A stretch of 64,000 nt of DNA, taken from Panax quinquefolius (lineage: Eukaryota > Streptophyta > Magnoliopsida > Apiales > Araliaceae). Positions 59,901 through 64,000 of this stretch are shown here, in pieces. Position 1 is the stretch's first letter; each line of letters begins with the position of its first letter. The stretch lies in assembly GCA_020205615.1 (NCBI GenBank), contig CM035160.1, positions 6,550,437 through 6,614,436 of the forward strand. The letters run 5' to 3'. The notes beneath the pieces were generated by a model, which made no database searches, was not told the origin of the DNA, and saw only the letters and a program-made list of their open reading frames with translations. The translations under genes and the position numbers were made by a program.

Positions 59901-62900
59901 TATTGTTGTAATTTTAGATTACTGGGGATTATAAGATGACTAGCTTAATTTTGTTATCTGAGTATATATGGTATCTACATTCTAGCATAAATTTGTTTAG
60001 GTAATTAAAATTATTTTTTATGCTATTTGTGGTAGCCATAGTTCAAAGTTTTGGCGTATCGGCCAATATTTGGCGTATTGGACTGGTTTCAGCCCTTGCC
60101 GAACTGCATCATGTAAAGGCATATTTTGGTGTTGCATAACGGTTCAGACCAAATCGTGGTAGTAATTTCAACGTAAAGGGGAGAAACACAACACACACAA
60201 AAAATGTATTTAATACATTTTAAGTAGTACTTAATTGGTATTAAAGAATAAAATAAACCTAGTATTCAAGTTAACTACAACTTATAAAATTGTACTTAAA
60301 CTAGTGAGCAAAAAAACAATTATACATACTATATAGTACCTAACTAGAGCTTAAAAAAATTGTAGCCATTTTACTTTGGAAATAAAAATATATCTATATA
60401 TATTTATACATATTAATTGAAAAAAGTTGTACCTATATATTATCTAGTTAAGTATAACTTGAAAATATCTTAAGAAAATTTTGGCATCTTCGGTTGAGGA
60501 ATTTGTTTTAGATAACCAAAAGGAATCATTGATTTTCAAGGCATAACAGACGTTGACTGTCTTCCAACCAAATTTAAAGACAACAGAAAATCAGGAATCT
60601 TTCGTCTTCAATGATTGAAGAAAATGCGTCCTTGGGAACATCTTTCTTGAATCAATGTTAAGCAATAAGTATTTGGTTATTCTTTAATACCACTTCAATA
60701 CTCGACGGCGAGTTGTTCTCAATGGTGGGAAGAATAATCGGGATGCATATCAAAAGATCTTAGCATTCTTCATGGATTATGATAGATTAGTTATTTAATT
60801 AATTTTGACAACAAAGTAAGTCTTTGAATTCCAACCAAACACATAAATACTTAAGGTTAGTTTGGAGAGTATGTTTGGTATTTGCTTTCTAGTATAAGTT
60901 GGTTTAGGTAATTAGATTTCTTTCCTAAACTGTGTACTTGTCCTTGTGTTATTAGGGTTTTTATTACTTTGTAAGTATTGTATATCCTACAAGTTTAATG
61001 GAGCTTTTTATAAGTAAATAGTTTTATTAAAGCGTCAAGAGGGGGCATCGCGGATCTCGCTTGAGGGTGAAGCACTTTTTTTCACCTGTTCTTATCTATG
61101 TGTTCTTACACTTTGTCACTTATGCTATATTTTTGTATGACATTTCAACACTGCTTCCTAATAATTGAGTGCCATTCACCTTTGTCAGCATGAACAGAAA
61201 TTCTATGGAGAAACTGGCTGAGGCTTCTGCTGCGGAAGCTGAGGCTGCTACTGCTGTCTGGCAAGCTGTACAATCATCATCTGGCACTCCTGAAGAAACA
61301 TCTGTGTCAGATGACAACTTACAAGCTCATGGAGACTACTTCAGAGGGTAGTGACACTGAGGCAGATGTTCGACTTCACCCTAGAGCTGTATGTATCTTC
61401 TGAACTTTTGTTGTAATATAGGGTTCATTCCCTCTACAAGCTGAAAAATTCATGCTGTTGTTTATTCTGCAGGTAGTGGTTGCCAAAGAGACTGTAGGGA
61501 ACCTAGGCGGAATGGTAAGGCAGTTATCCCTGGATCAATTTGAGAATGAGAGTAGACGAATGGTACCATTGCAAAATGACTTGTCATATCCTACCAAAAA
61601 GTTCACAAGGCAGAAATCTCCGCAAGGCTTGCATAAGAAGGCACGCAACACTAAACTGCTATGCTACTGTCCTTTTCTTCTTTATCTTTTCCATAGGAGA
61701 AAAGATATGAATTGTTCTCGGGTTATTAATTTATTATATGTTTTCTTGGCAGATTATATCTAATTTGCTTAGGCCTCGAAATTGGAAACCACCTGCGAAT
61801 AGGAGGTTTTTTCTGGATTCTTATGAAGTGGGTGAGCTTTGTTACGCTGCTGAGCAGATCTTCATGCATGAGCCTACAGTTCTTCAGTTGAAAGCTCCTA
61901 TCAAAGTTTTCGGTGATCTTCATGGACAATTTGGTGACTTGATGCGGCTATTTGATGAATATGGATTTCCTTCCACGGCAGGGGATATAACGTAAGTTGA
62001 AACTGGAGTTTATGCTGTAGGAATTTATATCTTCCAGGCTTCCAACTTTATGAGCTTGTGAAGCATAGAATTGTGTTTACTCAGTTATATTGTTACAGTC
62101 TAGTCAGTAGACTGGTGGATACATCCTGGTGCACATGCATAGATTCACAGTGATTGTGGGCCTAGAAGCCCTAACTCAGCTTCCATCTGACAAATATTTT
62201 AGAGAGATGTACCAGGTCTGTAAACCCCCCCCCCCCCCCCTGTTTTATGTGTTTGGTGGGTAGACGACTAAGATGAGCAATGGAGTATAGTTTTCTGTAC
62301 TCTACAGTTTACAAAAGCAGACCTGTTATATTCCATGGCCCCTCAGATTTAGATCATCTCTATGTAATCGTTTGTATTACAATTTAACTGGTACTCTGTT
62401 CTCTATTTGCTGATAAAGTTTCTAAAAGCAATTCTATCCAATTTGTTATATACCTTTTTAGAAGTCCCTAATGTTTTGAAGTATTTCAATGTTGACACAC
62501 ACATTATTGATTATTTTAAAATCGCTCGTGTTTAGCCCATCCCTTTCCCCCAAAAAATAAAAGAAAAGAAAAATCTCTTTCCATATAACCAAAAACTTTA
62601 ATTCCCAAAATTTAATTCAAACAAAATTGCATATATCCCCTAATTCAATGTTTCACACTTAAATTTTCACTATGTTCTTAATTGTTTTAGTTGGATATAA
62701 TGTTATTTCCTAACTGAATTCTCCCTGCTGCATTGATCAATTAACTGAATTCTCCCTGACATATACTTTATTTCTTCAATTTGAAACTGAGATTTTGAGC
62801 GAACTTTGTTATCCTTCTGCTGTTGAGTGTTTAATACCAACTTTGTTCTATGTTTCAGTTACATTGATTATTTGTTTCTGGGAGATTATGTTGATCGAGG

Positions 62901-63552
62901 ACAACACAGCTTGGAGACCATCACTCTGCTCCTTGCTTTAAAGGCAAAGCTTCTTCCCTAATAATTCTATTACTTGGTACCAGTTTCGGTGTTACTTTAT
63001 TTGATGGTGTTGGCCCTTGGTTGTAATATTCAGATCGAGTATCCTGAGAATGTTCACTTGATACGTGGGAATCATGAGGCTGCGGATATAAATGCACTCT
63101 TTGGTTTTCGTCTTGAATGCATCGAGAGAATGGTATGAATTAATGTATGCTGTCATTTGTTATTTTGAAGATGTTTTTCTGTTCTAATGGTGAATCGATG
63201 TGTAGGGAGAGAATGATGGAATCTGGGCATGGACGCGGTTCAATCAACTTTTTAACTATCTTCCACTTGCCGCCCTTATTGAGAAGAAAATTATATGTAT
63301 GCATGGAGGCATAGGGAGGTCAATACACTCAGTAGAACAGATAGAGAAACTAGAGAGGCCCATAACCATGGATGCGGGATCTATAATCTTAATGGATTTG
63401 CTGTGGTAAGTTTTAGTTCATTTGCACATTTAGATTGCGTTTCAGTTCTGTTTACACTACTTCATGTTCTTTGCAGGTCTGATCCCACAGAAAATGATAG
63501 CGTAGTGGGTTTGAGACCGAATGCTAGAGGGCCTGGCCTTGTCACCTTTGGG
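44906..63552 (+). CDS. BSL1: BSU1-like Ser/Thr phosphatase with Kelch repeats (BSL1-like), partial
   Basis: PPP-family phosphatase with an N-terminal Kelch propeller. In Arabidopsis the BSU1/BSL family dephosphorylates the kinase BIN2 in brassinosteroid signalling. Exons: 44906-45113, 45197-45257, 45403-45481, 45573-45652, 45737-45831, 55463-55562, 56409-56478, 57021-57122, 57370-57451, 57561-57731, 59628-59784, 61189-61388, 61473-61640, 61753-61991, 62859-62943, 63034-63132, 63206-63405, 63477-63552. Kelch Gly pairs: LFGGA, FQGG, LCGG, VTGG, YGG. Phosphatase motifs: GDLHG (about 578), GDYVDRG (612), RGNHE (643), HGG (698). About 757 residues are visible of the usual ~880; the C-terminal motifs lie past the window. 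The short N-terminus (MASPKPWL) favours BSL1 over BSL2/3. Odd points: 9.6-kb intron 5, three GC-AG introns, a +1 frame break in exon 12. Confidence 0.93.
46300..47056. mobile_element. hAT-like non-autonomous element inside MULE-1
   Basis: Termini CAATGTTCTAAAA and TTTTTAGAACACTG are imperfect inverses. Flanks are identical 8-bp CCCCAAAC (46292-46299 and 47057-47064), the hAT duplication size. The ends are very G+C-rich (GGCGGCCGCGGGGGGCC near 46325), the middle A+T-rich. Non-coding. Confidence 0.82.
47162..48321 (-). pseudogene. Possible captured gene fragment in MULE-1
   Basis: The MULE-1 interior has coding-like sequence unlike the surrounding intron. On the minus strand a hydrophobic start ([20 protein letters not shown]) opens a 99-codon frame at 48321-48022. 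The reading shifts by one base into a 101-codon frame (48071-47766) with [19 protein letters not shown] and [20 protein letters not shown] further 154-codon frame spans 47626-47162, but the opposite strand is also open there and equally plausible ([31 protein letters not shown]). I do not recognise the protein. Gene capture by a MULE (Pack-MULE) would explain non-TE coding sequence between TIRs. Confidence 0.45.
48504..48818 (-). pseudogene. Plastid-derived atpA fragment (NUPT)
   Basis: Minus-strand translation matches the chloroplast ATP synthase alpha subunit: [11 protein letters not shown], then [29 protein letters not shown] and [15 protein letters not shown]. It covers about 100 residues from the N-terminal beta-barrel into the start of the nucleotide-binding domain, just before the P-loop. 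Small insertions and many substitutions mark it as an old, non-functional nuclear copy. It lies between MULE-1 and hAT-2, abutting the target duplication of each. Confidence 0.85.
48827..51230. mobile_element. hAT-like element hosting MULE-2
   Basis: Termini CATGGTTCGAAA and TTTCGAACATTG are imperfect inverses (the right end reads TTTTTCGAACATTG). Flanks are identical 8-bp ATTTTAGT (48819-48826 and 51231-51238). The ends carry GAGGCGTAAGCCTC-like palindromic sequence. Net length is about 0.94 kb without MULE-2. Non-coding. Confidence 0.82.
49329..50780. mobile_element. Long-TIR Mutator-like element (MULE-2) nested in a hAT-like element
   Basis: Ends TGGAAAAAGCACC and GGTGTTTTTCCCC open inverted repeats of about 120-140 bp (shared CGTCGTGTTTTAA, CCACTGTACTTTAAAA). 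A perfect 10-bp ATTTATCTAT flanks both sides (49319-49328 and 50781-50790). The interior at 49560-50100 is G+C-rich, with open frames (49569-49775 and 49877-50083) rich in Ser, Pro, Ala and Gly, possibly captured exon sequence. 50220-50460 is T-rich and G-containing low-complexity DNA. Confidence 0.85.
51291..52845. mobile_element. Long-TIR Mutator-like element (MULE-3)
   Basis: Starts GGCAAAACTAA and ends in the inverse TTAGTTTTGCC. The inverted arms exceed 200 bp (GTTGACACGTTTTACTTATT, ACCATTAAACTTTTAAAAA, TTAATAAGATTGGA), and the right arm is internally duplicated (about 52590-52700 versus 52700-52840). Flanks are AAAAAAAAT (51282-51290) and CAAAAAAAT (52846-52854), 8/9. The interior has a CCACC-rich tract at 51690-51740 and a 63-codon frame (52253-52444) rich in Ala, Pro and His that may be captured sequence. 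Confidence 0.83.
53070..54800 (+). repeat. Diverged internal duplications in intron 5
   Basis: Related blocks start near 53085, 53655 and 54610. Each has a TTTG-CATTGTTTA-GATG-type lead, then GAGC-GCTGGTGGCAGAA with small changes (53155, 53735, 54680), followed by a TTTTGG/GTAA segment. Blocks one and two also share GGAAGAGT-TA-GAA-GAAGGTAGAAGG. Non-coding. Confidence 0.55.
55111..55198 (+). repeat. Tandem repeat, three units of 28-30 bp
   Basis: Units at 55111-55140, 55141-55168 and 55169-55198, each GGRTTACCCTACAC with variable AC, then TTCTCTATTTCAG. A fourth partial unit follows. Lies about 260 bases before the exon 6 acceptor; each unit ends in a CAG preceded by pyrimidines. Confidence 0.85.
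57800..58026. mobile_element. Stowaway-type MITE in intron 10
   Basis: Ends CTTCCTCCGTTTC and GAAACGGAGATGG are inverse to each other and carry the CTCCGTTTC core typical of Tc1/mariner Stowaway MITEs. TA flanks both sides (57798-57799 and 58027-58028). 227 bp, non-coding. Confidence 0.8.
59850..60925 (+). repeat. Direct duplication flanking an insert in intron 11
   Basis: CAAAGAATCTTAACGTTCTT at about 59857 recurs as CAAAAGATCTTAGCATTCTT at about 60750. TATATGGTATCTACATTCTAG near 59965 recurs as TATGTTTGGTATTTGCTTTC near 60870, with TTTAGGTAATTA after both. Between them (about 60030-60740) lies unassigned A+T-rich sequence. Confidence 0.5.
62225..62240 (+). repeat. Poly-C run of 16
   Basis: Uninterrupted C tract in intron 14 between exons 14 and 15. 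Length is uncertain, since homopolymers are prone to sequencing error. Confidence 0.8.
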
Positions 63553-64000
63553 GTATGCGTGTTATTATTCTTGCATGTATACATTAAATGCTACTATTAT
63601 TTCCTTCGTTAAAGACTTAAAGATCCATAATGATTGGTGGTGTTCCAGCTTGACTACAAAACAGTATAATTGTACTCTTTTAGTAATTAATTTCATTGGT
63701 AAAGTTTTTAAAATATATTACAAAATTATGAGCAAAAGTTAAAACTGCTACCAAAATTATGTTGACGTTGCAAATAAAATTTATTAGAGATCTTTCTGTA
63801 AAAAAATATTTTTAACTTTTGTTCACAATTGTGTAATATATTTTAGTGTTTTTATCCTGATTTTAATAAACCTATTTACTAATTAGTAAATATATTTTTA
63901 TATTTTTGTAATATAAAAACACTAAAAATATATTTTATAAAATATAAATATATTACAAAATGACAAAAATATATTTCAGTTTTAACTTTTGTTCATAATT
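63553..64000. other. Start of the next BSL1-like intron
   Basis: A GT follows exon 18, and the rest is A+T-rich with an inverted A+T segment near 63690-64000. No further exon is visible before the window ends. Confidence 0.7.

Noticed and set aside
60030..60740. Possible transposon in intron 11
   Set aside because: Neither terminal inverted repeats nor a target duplication could be identified, so only the flanking duplication is reported.

Overview
The window is nuclear DNA of a flowering plant, most likely a eudicot. Genes have canonical plant introns, LTR retrotransposons carry a plant initiator-Met tRNA primer site, and there are MULE, hAT, PIF/Harbinger-type and Stowaway elements plus a fragment of plastid atpA. 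I cannot name the species.

Only three host genes are supported, all on the + strand. Two are histone H2A.X genes (491-1004 and 41176-41873), each with two exons split at the same codon and each ending in the SQEF phosphorylation motif. The third is a BSU1-like Kelch-repeat Ser/Thr phosphatase, closest to BSL1 (44906 to beyond the window). Its visible 18 exons cover the Kelch domain and most of the phosphatase domain. The last part lies past base 64000.

The two H2A.X genes are about 40 kb apart because of nested transposons. A PIF/Harbinger-like MITE (TSD TAA) carries a solo Ty3/gypsy LTR (2678-39807, TSD TAAAG). That solo LTR is itself broken at 4779/39150 by about 34 kb of further retrotransposon DNA. 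Without these and a second inverted-repeat element the genes would lie only about 1.4 kb apart, so they look like a tandem pair. The 34-kb block holds seven full-length LTRs (called A-G here), broken chromovirus-type pol/gag stretches on the minus strand, a split copia element on the plus strand, and a minisatellite. Target-site duplications pair across the block in a way that only makes sense if 7584-36374 is a circle opened at a solo LTR. This circular permutation is the most unusual feature. It implies integration of an extrachromosomal circle by LTR recombination, or an assembly join.

Intron 5 of the BSL1-like gene is 9.6 kb and holds five recognisable class II insertions with matching TSDs: three long-TIR MULEs, two of which may carry captured gene pieces, and two hAT-like elements. 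It also holds a plastid atpA fragment and diverged internal duplications. The gene also has three GC-AG introns and a one-base frame disruption in exon 12.

Many differences between copies of the same LTR sit at CCGG, CCWGG and CG sites and include small indels. This resembles sequencing error at methylated cytosines, so single-base readings in the repeat block should be treated with care.
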